NCBI GenBank assembly: GCA_050258375.1
Contig: JBLMYQ010000032.1
Coordinates: 1 to 16,917, forward strand
Source of the DNA: JBLMYQ01 sp050258375
GTDB taxonomy: Bacteria > Bacillota > Clostridia > Acetivibrionales > UBA4821
DNA length: 16,917 nt
Reading direction: 5' to 3'
Positions 1 to 7,520 of this stretch are shown here, piece by piece. Both the position numbers and the translations under genes were made by a program. Below the pieces are notes generated by a model. It had not been told where the DNA came from. It made no database searches and saw nothing but the letters and a program-made list of their open reading frames with translations. Every line of letters starts with the position of its first letter. The stretch's first letter is position 1.

Positions 1-502
1 GGAAGAAATGTCTGTATTAAACGCAATACCTACAGCAGAAGGGGCAATACAATTAGCTCTGGAAGAAATGCCAATAACACTTCATGATTCAAAGGCTTTA
101 GTCTTAGGTTATGGCAGAATAGGGAAAGTACTATCAAAAATGCTTCATGGTATAGGTGCAAAAGTATATGTAGCAGCTAGAAAATATTCTGACTTAGCAT
201 GGATAGAGGCAAACGGATATACTCCAATAAGAATGTCGGATTTTTCTGTATGGTTAAATGAATTTGATGTTATTTTTAATACAGTACCGCATGTCATATT
301 AGATGCTAAAGAGCTGCAAAATATAAAAATGAATGCATTAATAGTCGATCTTGCTTCCAAACCCGGAGGAATTAATTTTGAAAAAGCAAAAGAAATAGGG
401 CTTAAAGCAATTTGGGCATTGTCTCTTCCTGGTAAAGTTGCACCAGTTACAGCTGCAAAATATATAAAAGATACAATTTATAATATTATCAGTGAAGGCT
501 AA
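1..502 (+). CDS. dpaA: Dipicolinate synthase subunit A, C-terminal part (cut by left edge)
   Basis: DpaA (SpoVFA) works with DpaB in the mother cell of sporulating bacteria to oxidise the dihydrodipicolinate-pathway intermediate to dipicolinic acid, the major spore-core solute. About 165 residues are visible. They include a Rossmann nucleotide-binding motif (LVLGYGRIGKVL), the segment FDVIFNTVPHVIL and DLASKPGGINF, all typical of the DpaA C-terminal domain. The frame is open to the left edge (two Glu codons precede the Met at 8), and the family is about 290-300 residues, so roughly the first 130 residues lie outside. The Met at 8 is internal, not a start. The N-terminal half of a related copy is at 2289-2686, which confirms the family and shows what should precede this piece. 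dpaB, the usual next gene, does not follow the stop at 502; about 260 bp without a gene come next. Confidence 0.9.
   Translation, partial: EEMSVLNAIPTAEGAIQLALEEMPITLHDSKALVLGYGRIGKVLSKMLHGIGAKVYVAARKYSDLAWIEANGYTPIRMSDFSVWLNEFDVIFNTVPHVILDAKELQNIKMNALIVDLASKPGGINFEKAKEIGLKAIWALSLPGKVAPVTAAKYIKDTIYNIISEG
19..32 (+). repeat. attB-like core inside dpaA (AAACGCAATACCTA)
   Basis: This 14-bp string is part of the dpaA coding sequence (codons for N-A-I-P). It recurs exactly at 2674-2687 and 12728-12741. Here both flanks are dpaA, so by analogy with serine-integrase elements this is the unoccupied (attB-like) form. Assigning an integration role is inference. Confidence 0.55.
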
Positions 503-707
503 AAAATAAAAAATAATTTAAATTAAAATACTGTGTTTTGGTGTAAATACTATGTGATATTTATAGTTCCATTTCGTATGTGATAAATGGATGACCTGCA
601 ATAATCAGTATTATATAAAATATACTGTGTCAAAAAAGATTTGAAAGTGAAGTAAAACAAGGAGAATATATTGCAGTTTTGCTAATAATAGTTTTAATCA
701 AAGTATA

Positions 708-732
708 AAGGAAGGTTATAAAAACTTTCCTT
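708..732. terminator. Hairpin between dpaA and the convergent 432-residue ORF
   Basis: A 10-bp stem with one G-T wobble (AAGGAAGGTT / AACTTTCCTT) and a 5-nt loop lies between the ends of two convergent genes. A clear T-run is missing on both strands, so it is a possible bidirectional terminator rather than a textbook one. I see no gene or other signal in the rest of 503-766. Confidence 0.4.
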
Positions 733-766
733 CGAAGATAAGAAATTCAGCCCCAATGCTATTGTT

Positions 767-2065
767 TTATCTGCAAGCTCTAATATCCCTTGATGTTTTT
801 ACTGCAGAACTATCATTTGTTTTTTGTGATTTATTTGAAGTCAAGTATCCTTGTTCTATAAGAAAGTTTTTTAATTCCTTATCTGATGATTTGATTTCAA
901 GAGAAGCAATTCCCTGTTCTTCAAAGTTCTCTATGCAAGTTACCACAGCAAAACCTTCTTTTATATCACTTATGAGTAAACCGCCATTATGTCTTGGAGT
1001 AGTTCCGGTTTCTTCTTTAACTAATCTTGATATTACAGTATCTAAAAATTTTAGGGATTTAGGGTCACGTTCTTCAGTATCAGAGTCTGTTGCTACTTTA
1101 AAGAATACACCTGCTTTAGCAGCTTGACATATTTTTCTAACGGTTTCGGGCATTTGATTTGGAGTTGCTGTTTTATGGTTATCAATAGTTTCTGCAAATT
1201 CTAATAAGTTTATATCAACTAAAAAATCTTCAGTTGGAATATCCTTAATCCTTTCCGTGCCTTGGCGTAGGTTTTTAATAGTAATATAAGTCCTGTCACC
1301 ATTAAAAGTATAACAAGATGCACCATAGTGATCGTATTTTTCGGATTTATCAAGTTCAAAGTTATCTAGTTGAATTCCCTTGCCATATTCAGAAATCATA
1401 TCTATAATGGATTTTTTAAATGTATCTTTACTGTGTATTTGCTGTTTTGTTGTAGTTCCATCAATACAGTTTCTATCAAATACTACAAATGATGCCATAT
1501 CCCAGGCGTCAAAAGAATCGTTGTTTTTCCGATATCCGTTTTCTGTCAACTCGAACCCTGAAAATAAGCTTGTAATTTTATGCCAGTCTAAAATATTAGG
1601 GTTTTTATTACTATGCCCATAAATTTCCTTCAGTACTTCAAAATCTTCTTGTGAATCTACACTACAAATAACATGCTTAACATCCATTTTCAATCTTTCT
1701 TTTAACATATCGCATAAGATTATTCTTAGTTGTTCAGAAGTGCTGAGTTTGGTAGTCGGTAATTTATTTAAACCAGTTAGTAATTTTGAAAATTTACTTG
1801 GATTAATTGTTATTGTACCAGGGTTGAGATCCATATTTATTACATATGCTTCATTCTCTTCGTCAACATTACGTGTTATCCATGCATGATGGTTATAGTA
1901 ACAATATTGATGCCACTCAGATATAATTGGGTTGGATGCAGATTGTTCGAATGCTTGGCTTCCCCAAATACCAAATGGTGGTTTGTTTCTTTTTATATCT
2001 TTAATTTCATCAAATCGTTCAAAATCTTCAGATAAAGGCTTATCAGAGATACTAACATATTTCAT
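767..2065 (-). CDS. Unrecognised 432-residue protein
   Basis: I do not recognise this family. It is a soluble-looking protein with no signal peptide or membrane segment, and it is rich in Asp, Glu, Lys and aromatic residues. The N-terminal part has an aromatic/His cluster (WHQYCYYNHHAW, about residues 51-62). The middle and C-terminal parts look like mixed alpha/beta, for example HNGGLLISDIKEGFAVVTCI. The start is well supported: a GGGAGGA ribosome binding site lies about 8 bp upstream of the ATG at 2065, and a good sigma-A promoter lies at 2123-2151. It is a single-gene unit on the minus strand between the intact dpaA and the decayed dpaA copy, and thus within a dpaA-to-dpaA duplication. It could be accessory cargo. 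The long open frame and clean expression signals make it a real gene; its function is unknown. Confidence 0.8.
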   Translation of the reverse strand: MKYVSISDKPLSEDFERFDEIKDIKRNKPPFGIWGSQAFEQSASNPIISEWHQYCYYNHHAWITRNVDEENEAYVINMDLNPGTITINPSKFSKLLTGLNKLPTTKLSTSEQLRIILCDMLKERLKMDVKHVICSVDSQEDFEVLKEIYGHSNKNPNILDWHKITSLFSGFELTENGYRKNNDSFDAWDMASFVVFDRNCIDGTTTKQQIHSKDTFKKSIIDMISEYGKGIQLDNFELDKSEKYDHYGASCYTFNGDRTYITIKNLRQGTERIKDIPTEDFLVDINLLEFAETIDNHKTATPNQMPETVRKICQAAKAGVFFKVATDSDTEERDPKSLKFLDTVISRLVKEETGTTPRHNGGLLISDIKEGFAVVTCIENFEEQGIASLEIKSSDKELKNFLIEQGYLTSNKSQKTNDSSAVKTSRDIRACR

Positions 2066-2122
2066 ATAAAAATTCCTCCCACATACAAAGATAATAGAAT
2101 TATTTAAATACCTCTAGTATTT

Positions 2123-2151
2123 ATTTTATCATCTTTTATCCATTAGTTCAA
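2123..2151 (-). promoter_or_regulatory. Sigma-A promoter of the 432-residue ORF
   Basis: Reading the minus strand: -35 TTGAAC, 17-bp spacer, -10 TAAAAT, about 60 bp upstream of the ATG at 2065. Confidence 0.6.
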
Positions 2152-2288
2152 TAATTTACCATAACCTTATAAAGTCTTGAAGGATTTAAGTATACGCTGC
2201 CATATAAATGTTTATAACAAGAGTTTTGTGTCAAAATTATATTAGTTTAACATAAAATAATTTATCAAAAATATTGGTGATAGGAATT

Positions 2289-2710
2289 ATGAGTAATACA
2301 AAAAACATTTGCAGTAATCGGGGGAGATTAAGAAATTTAAAGCTAGCAGAGCATTTAGCTGAAGATGGGCATGCTGTACGAATATTTGGGTTCAAAAATA
2401 TAGAAATTAGCGCAAAAATGCTTGAGGCTGTGAATTTGGAAGAGACAATTGAAGGTTCTGATTTGTAATCGGACCTATACCATGCTCTAGAGATGAGCAA
2501 ACTATCAATTGGTCATATTGCAATTCTAAAATATACATAAGTGATGTCTTAAGGTTAATGAATAAAGAGCAGATATTTATTGCAGGCTTTATAAGTGAGA
2601 GTATTTTACATTTGATTGATAATTACGGTTTGACTTGTAAGGATATCTTACTTAGAGAAGAAATGTCGGTGTTAAACGCAATACCTATTGTGTTATCGAA
2701 AAGTGCATAA
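2289..2710 (+). pseudogene. dpaA: Decayed 5' half of a second dpaA copy
   Basis: Translation in pieces gives a DpaA N-terminal half. It begins MSNTKN, then in a shifted frame FAVIGGD (the start of the Rossmann fold), then LRNLKLAEHLAEDGHAVRIF. After another shift come VIGPIPCSRDEQTI, YISDVLRLMNKEQIFIAGF and LLREEMSVLNAIP. Three indels are visible: a +1 near 2307, a compensating -1 near 2328 (so a single open frame hides the damage), and a -1 near 2466. dpaA homology ends at about 2686, where element sequence takes over and a stop follows at 2708. Where it overlaps the left dpaA (2657-2686 against 2-31), 28 of 30 bases agree. Both differences are synonymous third positions, so it is a diverged copy. 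Function is lost. The original start is probably the ATG at 2289, preceded by a weak AGGA. Confidence 0.85.
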
Positions 2711-2763
2711 CTGCTCCAAGGTGTTGTCCGAGAAGGCATTGGCGAATGATAAAAATCAATATA
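2674..2763 (+). repeat. Hybrid junction: dpaA core plus element arm (attL-like), direct repeat copy 1
   Basis: From 2674 to 2719, 46 bp are identical to 12728-12773. Identity goes on with one mismatch for 9 more bases and then decays to about 2763 / 12814. Left of 2674 the sequence is dpaA; right of 2687 it matches the tail of the recombinase gene. It therefore joins the left half of an attB-like site to the right half of an attP-like site. The repeat is direct and its two copies are 10,054 bp apart. Confidence 0.75.
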
Positions 2764-2820
2764 CTAAGTTACTAATAGAAGTATATATGGCTGTATAGGT
2801 GGGACAAGTAGGGAAAGACG

Positions 2821-2867
2821 TATTTATGTGTAAGGAGTAGGACACATATAAATATCTTTTTGTTTTG
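2821..2867 (+). terminator. Rho-independent terminator, + strand
   Basis: An imperfect stem (TATTTATGTGT with ACACATATAAATA, a 2-nt bulge) is followed by a T-rich tract (TCTTTTTGTTTTG). It lies after the decayed dpaA and element arm. It is oriented for transcription coming from them and may also shield the convergent response regulator gene. Confidence 0.55.
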
Positions 2868-2899
2868 TGTAACGGACTTATCTGAATAGGAAGGGTAAT

Positions 2900-3481
2900 T
2901 TAACGATTTAAATTGTTGAACAATTGATACGTCTGATAAAATTTTTCTTCAAGTTCGTGGTTCCCTATCCCTTTATAAGCTTTACTGAAAAGTAAGAATA
3001 ATTCTGCATTGGTTGGATCTAAAGAGATGGCTTTTTTTAGTATTACATTAGCTTCCTCAAATGAACCATGATTGATCAAGTTTTCTGCCTGGTTTAGAAG
3101 GTTTTCTGGATGAGCATTTCTTAAATCCTGATTGTATAATTTACTCAAAACTGTTCTAACCTTTTCTGCTGTAAATGGTTTTTGCAGATATGAAACTGCA
3201 CCTAGTTTTGTACACTCCACAGCATTCTTTACTGTAGCAAAAGCTGTTATTATTATAACTGGGGTATTAATTCCCAGTTCGCGAACTTTTTTTAACACTT
3301 CCGTTCCGCTCATTTCTGGCATTTTAATATCTAAAAAAGCCAAGTCAAATTTATCAAGCTTGAATAAAGCCAAAGCTTGCTGACCATCATTAGCTGTCAC
3401 CACTTCATATCCTTCTATCTCAAGGCAATTGGTCAGAAGAACCCTAATGTTTTTCGTATCATCAGCTACTAATATTCTCAT
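2900..3481 (-). CDS. Response regulator: receiver domain with TPR tail, no DNA-binding domain
   Basis: This is a two-component receiver of 193 residues. The receiver (about 1-118) has the acidic pair D7/D8, phospho-acceptor D51 in FLDIKMPEMSG, T79 and K101 in LQKPF, all expected of an active CheY-like fold. The C-terminal 70 residues form about two tetratricopeptide-type helical pairs (HGSFEEANVILKKAISLDP, then NAELFLLFSKAYKGIGNHEL). There is no helix-turn-helix, so it is not a KdpE-type transcription factor; output is probably protein-protein. The ATG follows a GAGGAG ribosome binding site within the end of the kinase gene, and only 2 bp separate the kinase stop from this start. The two are thus co-transcribed and very likely partners. 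Its position facing kdp suggests a role in potassium or turgor response, but that is inference from neighbourhood. Confidence 0.88.
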   Translation of the reverse strand: MRILVADDTKNIRVLLTNCLEIEGYEVVTANDGQQALALFKLDKFDLAFLDIKMPEMSGTEVLKKVRELGINTPVIIITAFATVKNAVECTKLGAVSYLQKPFTAEKVRTVLSKLYNQDLRNAHPENLLNQAENLINHGSFEEANVILKKAISLDPTNAELFLLFSKAYKGIGNHELEEKFYQTYQLFNNLNR

Positions 3482-3483
3482 AT

Positions 3484-5325
3484 CTAAAACTCCTCGTAAA
3501 AACTTAATGGCAAAGTAAAAGTAAAATTACTTCCTATACCTACTTTGCTTTCACACCATATTTCCCCGCCATGAGCCTCAATAATTTCTTTAACAATTGC
3601 AAGTCCCAATCCCGTTCCTCGGACTTCCAAATCATATCCTTCTACTTGCACATATTTCTCAAATATCTTTTGCAGGTACTCTTCAGGGATACCTATTCCG
3701 GTATCTTTAACCGAAACATAAGCTTTTCTATCTCTAGCGTATGCATTCACAAAGATGTGGTTGCCTTTATCTGTATATTCCAATGCATTAGAGATTAGGT
3801 TGTTGATTACCCAAAGGATTTTTTTATTATCAGCATTGACCTTGGGCAATCCATTTTCTATCTCATGTTTTAAATTAACTTCTTTAATTCTTGCCTTTTC
3901 ATTGAATTGTTTTATTGAAGTTTCGATAATATCACTAATCATACAGGGCTTCATTTTATATACTGCATTACCTGATTCTATCTTTGAGACTTCTAGCAAA
4001 TCATTAACTAGAGTTGATAATTTCTCCCCATCTTCACGAATTGTCTCCATTATCTCTTTTTGTTTATTGTTCATTTTACCGATGCTTTCTTCCAGAAACA
4101 AACTTGTTCCCATCATAATGGAGGTTAGCGGCGTCTTGAATTCATGTGAGACTGTAGCAATAAAGTCAGTTTTTATTTTCTCCAACTGTTTGAGCTCTGT
4201 TACATTCTGAAATACAACTACTATTCCGGTTGCGTTTTTATCAATATCCTTTACTGACGTAACAATTACGTTGAAGTAATAATCCTCTTGTGACTTTATC
4301 AAAAAAATCTTTTCTTTGTAATCCTCTTTAGAATCAGAGATGCTTGATATAAAATCGAATAATTCTCCATTTCTTATGGTTTCTAAGAAATGCTTGTTGA
4401 TTACTTTTTCTTCTTTTATATCAAAGAATTTTTCACAAGCGTTATTAAGTAATACAATTTTATAATTTATATCCAATACAATTAGAGGATCAGCTATGTT
4501 TTTTACAATAGCAAGGGATTTATTCTTCTCAGCCATAAGCTGACCTAGCGTACTTTGCTCAAACAATTGGAGCCTTTGTGTCATGCTATTGAACTCGCTG
4601 GCAAGCTCTCCAATTTCATCTTGAGAATTTATACCTATTTGCTGGTTTAAATCTCCCTCTTTGACCCGCCTTACACTTTCTGTAAGAGAGTGCATGGGTT
4701 TTAAAAACTTGTTAATATAGAATCTTGATGATAAAAATCCGCCAATAACAGCTATTGTTGATAAAATCAATATAGTGTACATTGATTTTTTTGCATTTTT
4801 AGTAGCATTATTTTTTCCATTAAACATAGCTCTTTCATTTAACAGAGACAGCTCTTTCATTACTTGTTTTATTTTAATAAAGTAAGGCATGCTTTTAGTA
4901 TTATAAAAGTCAACAGATTTTTCTATTCCTTGGTTATTTCTAACTTCTTGCATTTCAGAAAATAGTTTTGCGTATTTTGTATAGTAGTCATTAATCTTTT
5001 CAACGAGTTCTTTCTCTCCAGATTCAGTTATGTTGGTGCTTTCGACATTGAACCATTTTAAGAACACATTGTTATTATCAGAAAATATATCAATACCTTT
5101 TTGCCTGTCGACATTGATATAAATTAAAACGGCACTATCTTGGCGCTCGATAGCCTCAAGCATATATGTTACAGCATTTATGCTCTTGTAATTATCTGTC
5201 ATTAATCCGTTAATTGCCTTACTTAGCTTGTAAAGATTAACAACCGACGTTGTACCAACAATCGCAATAAATATTACAAGACAAAAGTATATTAATGAGA
5301 TTTTTCCTTTAAGCGTCTTAAACAT
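3484..5325 (-). CDS. Membrane sensor histidine kinase (extracellular sensor-HAMP-PAS-HisKA-HATPase)
   Basis: A 613-residue sensor kinase. Order: TM1 (about 8-30), an extracytoplasmic helical region (about 31-180) resembling four-helix-bundle chemoreceptor sensors, TM2 (about 182-204), HAMP (about 205-255), PAS (about 265-375), and HisKA with phospho-acceptor H394 in SHEFKTPLTS. The ATPase domain has an N-box (NLISNALEY, near 509-517), G1 box DTGIGIP (541-547) and G2 box GTGLGLAI (570-577). All catalytic motifs are intact. The ATG follows an AAGGAG ribosome binding site, and a consensus promoter lies at 5367-5395. It leads an operon with the TPR response regulator and is transcribed divergently from kdp. 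It is not a KdpD; the KdpD of this locus (10247-11389) lacks a kinase, so this protein is the obvious local kinase, though a link to kdp is only inferred. Confidence 0.92.
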   Translation of the reverse strand: MFKTLKGKISLIYFCLVIFIAIVGTTSVVNLYKLSKAINGLMTDNYKSINAVTYMLEAIERQDSAVLIYINVDRQKGIDIFSDNNNVFLKWFNVESTNITESGEKELVEKINDYYTKYAKLFSEMQEVRNNQGIEKSVDFYNTKSMPYFIKIKQVMKELSLLNERAMFNGKNNATKNAKKSMYTILILSTIAVIGGFLSSRFYINKFLKPMHSLTESVRRVKEGDLNQQIGINSQDEIGELASEFNSMTQRLQLFEQSTLGQLMAEKNKSLAIVKNIADPLIVLDINYKIVLLNNACEKFFDIKEEKVINKHFLETIRNGELFDFISSISDSKEDYKEKIFLIKSQEDYYFNVIVTSVKDIDKNATGIVVVFQNVTELKQLEKIKTDFIATVSHEFKTPLTSIMMGTSLFLEESIGKMNNKQKEIMETIREDGEKLSTLVNDLLEVSKIESGNAVYKMKPCMISDIIETSIKQFNEKARIKEVNLKHEIENGLPKVNADNKKILWVINNLISNALEYTDKGNHIFVNAYARDRKAYVSVKDTGIGIPEEYLQKIFEKYVQVEGYDLEVRGTGLGLAIVKEIIEAHGGEIWCESKVGIGSNFTFTLPLSFYEEF

Positions 5326-5366
5326 AAATAGGCTCCTTAATATTGTGGGAACTGTTTTTCCTTTTT

Positions 5367-5395
5367 AGTATAGGATTTGCATATTTCAAAGTCAA
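5367..5395 (-). promoter_or_regulatory. Sigma-A promoter of the kinase/regulator operon
   Basis: Minus strand: -35 TTGACT, 17-bp spacer, -10 TATACT, about 40 bp upstream of the kinase ATG at 5325. Confidence 0.75.
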
Positions 5396-5630
5396 ATATA
5401 TTGCAAAATAAATATTGGCACAATTTATCATACTAATAGTAAACCGCAAAAACAGGAGATATTTATATGATTTAGAGTGTTAATTTAAATTATTAGCCTC
5501 TGATTGTAAGGATAATTTCTTATTCAAAGGCTAAAGATTCTTTAGTTAATATATGCTAAGGACTATAATTCGAGATGTAGAAGATAACGTATAAGTAAAC
5601 TAATTGAGACGAATTGCAGGAGGAATTTGA
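5396..5630 (+). promoter_or_regulatory. Divergent kinase-kdp spacer with likely kdp promoter
   Basis: The best + strand -10 is a perfect TATAAT at 5564-5569. Its -35 at 17 bp (TTTAGT, 5541-5546) is poor, as expected for an activated promoter. Just upstream is a 7-bp inverted repeat (TTAGCCT at 5493-5499, AGGCTAA at 5528-5534), which could be an operator. I looked for the conserved segments of a c-di-AMP (ydaO) riboswitch, which controls some Firmicute K+ transporters, and did not see them. The predicted leader (about 55 nt) would be too short to hold one. Confidence 0.45.
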
Positions 5631-5723
5631 ATGTTTGATTTAATATTTTTAATTTCTTTCTTAACAGGGTTTGCATTATTAATATTCTTTATCAACTGGT
5701 GTGATAGGCAGGTAAGCAAATAA
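5631..5723 (+). CDS. Small single-pass membrane protein ahead of kdpF
   Basis: A 30-codon ORF with a strong ribosome binding site (CAGGAGGAA, about 7 bp upstream of the ATG). It encodes one hydrophobic helix (LIFLISFLTGFALLIFFI) followed by NWCDRQVSK. Similar tiny proteins with one helix and a C-D/E-R ending occur ahead of kdpF or kdpA in many bacteria; this is from memory of the family and not checked. It ends 14 bp before the kdpF start, so it is probably translated in the kdp operon. Its role is not established; an accessory part of the Kdp complex is possible. Confidence 0.6.
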   Translation: MFDLIFLISFLTGFALLIFFINWCDRQVSK

Positions 5724-5737
5724 ATGGAGGAGTTATC

Positions 5738-5797
5738 ATGAATATTATAGTTGCTATATCATTATTATTGTTTCTTTATCTTTTTATTGCTTTATAA
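5738..5797 (+). CDS. kdpF: KdpF, 19 residues, stopped just before the conserved tail
   Basis: KdpF is the about 29-residue lipid-like stabilising subunit of the KdpFABC potassium pump. The ORF begins with ATG after TGGAGGAG and encodes one hydrophobic helix ending LYLFIAL, then TAA at 5795. Directly after the stop, in the same frame, the codons read N-P-R-E-F, which matches the family ending (YALINAEAF in E. coli). A single base change (for example TTA to TAA) would explain this, so the product lacks its usual C-terminal residues. The frame stays open from the stop to the kdpA GTG at 5834, in phase with kdpA. It may be a tolerated nonsense mutation, a sequencing error or, less likely, a readthrough site. 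Confidence 0.7.
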   Translation: MNIIVAISLLLFLYLFIAL

Positions 5798-5833
5798 AAC
5801 CCGAGAGAATTCAGAATAAGGAGGAGAACGAAA

Positions 5834-7507
5834 GTGGGCTTACTACAAATTTTGATGACATTAGCCATTTTAATGATACTGGTCATACCAACAGGCAAAT
5901 ATATTTATAAAGTAATAAGCGGTGAAAAGAGCTTTGTCGATCCTGTAATGAACAAGATTGATAATCTTTTGTACAGAATTACAGGTATAAAGAAAGAGGA
6001 AATGACATGGAAGCAGTATGCTATAGCTTTGGTTGTAGCAAATGCTGTTATGACCTTGTTTGTGTATATCCTTTTTAGAATTCAATCACAGCTAGGTCTA
6101 AACCCAAATGGTATAAAAAATATGGATCCTTCACTAGCTTTCAATACAGCCATAAGCTTTATAACAAATACCAATTTGCAGGATTACAGCGGTGAATGGG
6201 GGCTTACCAATTTAAGTCAGATGATAGCAATAACGTTTTTAATGTTTACATCAGCAGCAACAGGTTTTGCTGCGGCAGCTGCTTTCATAAGAGGTATTGC
6301 AGGAAAACCACTTGGGAACTTCTTTGTAGATTTAATCAGACTGACAACAAGGATATTACTCCCTTTTTCCATTATAGTAACTTTACTTTTGGTATGGCAG
6401 GGGGTACCTCAAACTTTATCACCAAATAGGACAATTACAACAATTGAAGGCAGTTTACAGGATATTCCCTTAGGTCCTGTTGCAAGTCTGGAATCTATAA
6501 AGCATATAGGAACAAATGGAGGTGGATTCTTTGGTGCTAACTCGGCTCACCCTTTTGAGAACCCAACACCACTTACAAATTTGATCGAACTATTATCTAT
6601 GATGCTTCTTCCTGCTTCTATTGTTTATGCATTTGGACTTGTGTTAAAGAACAAGAAGCAAGGCTGGGTAATTTTCGCAGCAATGGCAGTACTGTTTGTA
6701 ATATCTTTAACTACCTGTTATTTTGCAGAAAGCTCAGGAAATCCAGCATTGGCTAAAGTAGGATTAAGCCAAACCATGGGTAATATGGAGGGTAAAGAAG
6801 TACGATTTGGCGTTGCACAATCATCATTATTTACAACAGTTACGACAGCTTTTACAACTGGCTCGGTTAATAATATGCATGATTCTCTTACACCGTTGGG
6901 CGGTATGGTCGCAATGTGGCAAATGATGCTTAATGTAGTGTTCGGAGGCAAGGGAGCCGGTTTTATGAACATGATTATGTATGCAATATTAACCGTCTTC
7001 TTATGTGGTTTGATGGTTGGCCGAACTCCAGAATTTTTGAGTAAAAAGATTGAAGGGAAAGAAGTTTTGCTAATTGCCCTTGCGATTTTGATACATCCAT
7101 TTATAATATTGGTTTCATCAGCAATTGCATTATCAGTACCGCAAGGACTTGCAGGAATATCTAACCCAGGATTTCATGGGCTGTCACAGGTTGTATATCA
7201 GTTTACTTCATCTGCGGCAAACAATGGTTCGGGCTTTGAAGGAATGGCGGATAATACTATGTTTTGGAATATATCAACCGGCATTGTAATGTTTATAGGA
7301 CGATATATATCAATAATTGCATTGCTTGCTGTTGCTGGTTCGTTAGCAGTTAAGAAGCAAGTTCCTGTAAGTGTTGGTACTTTTAGAACTGACAACAGCC
7401 TTTTTGTTTTCATACTTGTGGCGGTTGTTATTGTAATTGGTGCTTTGACATTTTTCCCAGCTATAGTTCTTGGCCCAATAGCTGAACATCTAACGCTTGG
7501 ATATTAA
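5834..7507 (+). CDS. kdpA: Potassium-transporting ATPase subunit A (K+ channel-like)
   Basis: KdpA is the ion-selecting membrane subunit of the KdpFABC P-type ATPase and is related to the Trk/Ktr potassium channel superfamily. At 557 residues it matches E. coli KdpA (557). About ten membrane helices are visible. The four selectivity-filter regions are present: TNTNLQDYSGE, GTNGGGFFGANSAHPFENP, TTAFTTGSVNNMHDSLTPLGG and AANNGSGFEGMA. The start is GTG at 5834, preceded by AAGGAGGAG. The stop overlaps the ribosome binding site of kdpB by design (TTAAAGGAG). It is the first large gene of a kdpFABC operon. No damage is seen. Confidence 0.97.
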   Translation: MGLLQILMTLAILMILVIPTGKYIYKVISGEKSFVDPVMNKIDNLLYRITGIKKEEMTWKQYAIALVVANAVMTLFVYILFRIQSQLGLNPNGIKNMDPSLAFNTAISFITNTNLQDYSGEWGLTNLSQMIAITFLMFTSAATGFAAAAAFIRGIAGKPLGNFFVDLIRLTTRILLPFSIIVTLLLVWQGVPQTLSPNRTITTIEGSLQDIPLGPVASLESIKHIGTNGGGFFGANSAHPFENPTPLTNLIELLSMMLLPASIVYAFGLVLKNKKQGWVIFAAMAVLFVISLTTCYFAESSGNPALAKVGLSQTMGNMEGKEVRFGVAQSSLFTTVTTAFTTGSVNNMHDSLTPLGGMVAMWQMMLNVVFGGKGAGFMNMIMYAILTVFLCGLMVGRTPEFLSKKIEGKEVLLIALAILIHPFIILVSSAIALSVPQGLAGISNPGFHGLSQVVYQFTSSAANNGSGFEGMADNTMFWNISTGIVMFIGRYISIIALLAVAGSLAVKKQVPVSVGTFRTDNSLFVFILVAVVIVIGALTFFPAIVLGPIAEHLTLGY

Positions 7508-7520
7508 AGGAGTGGCAGAT

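Noticed and set aside
5416..5431. Sigma-54 promoter (TTGGCAC)
   Set aside because: The -24-like half is present but the matching TTGC(A) -12 half at the required spacing is not.
5396..5630. c-di-AMP (ydaO) riboswitch before kdp
   Set aside because: The conserved segments are not visible, and the predicted leader is only about 55 nt.
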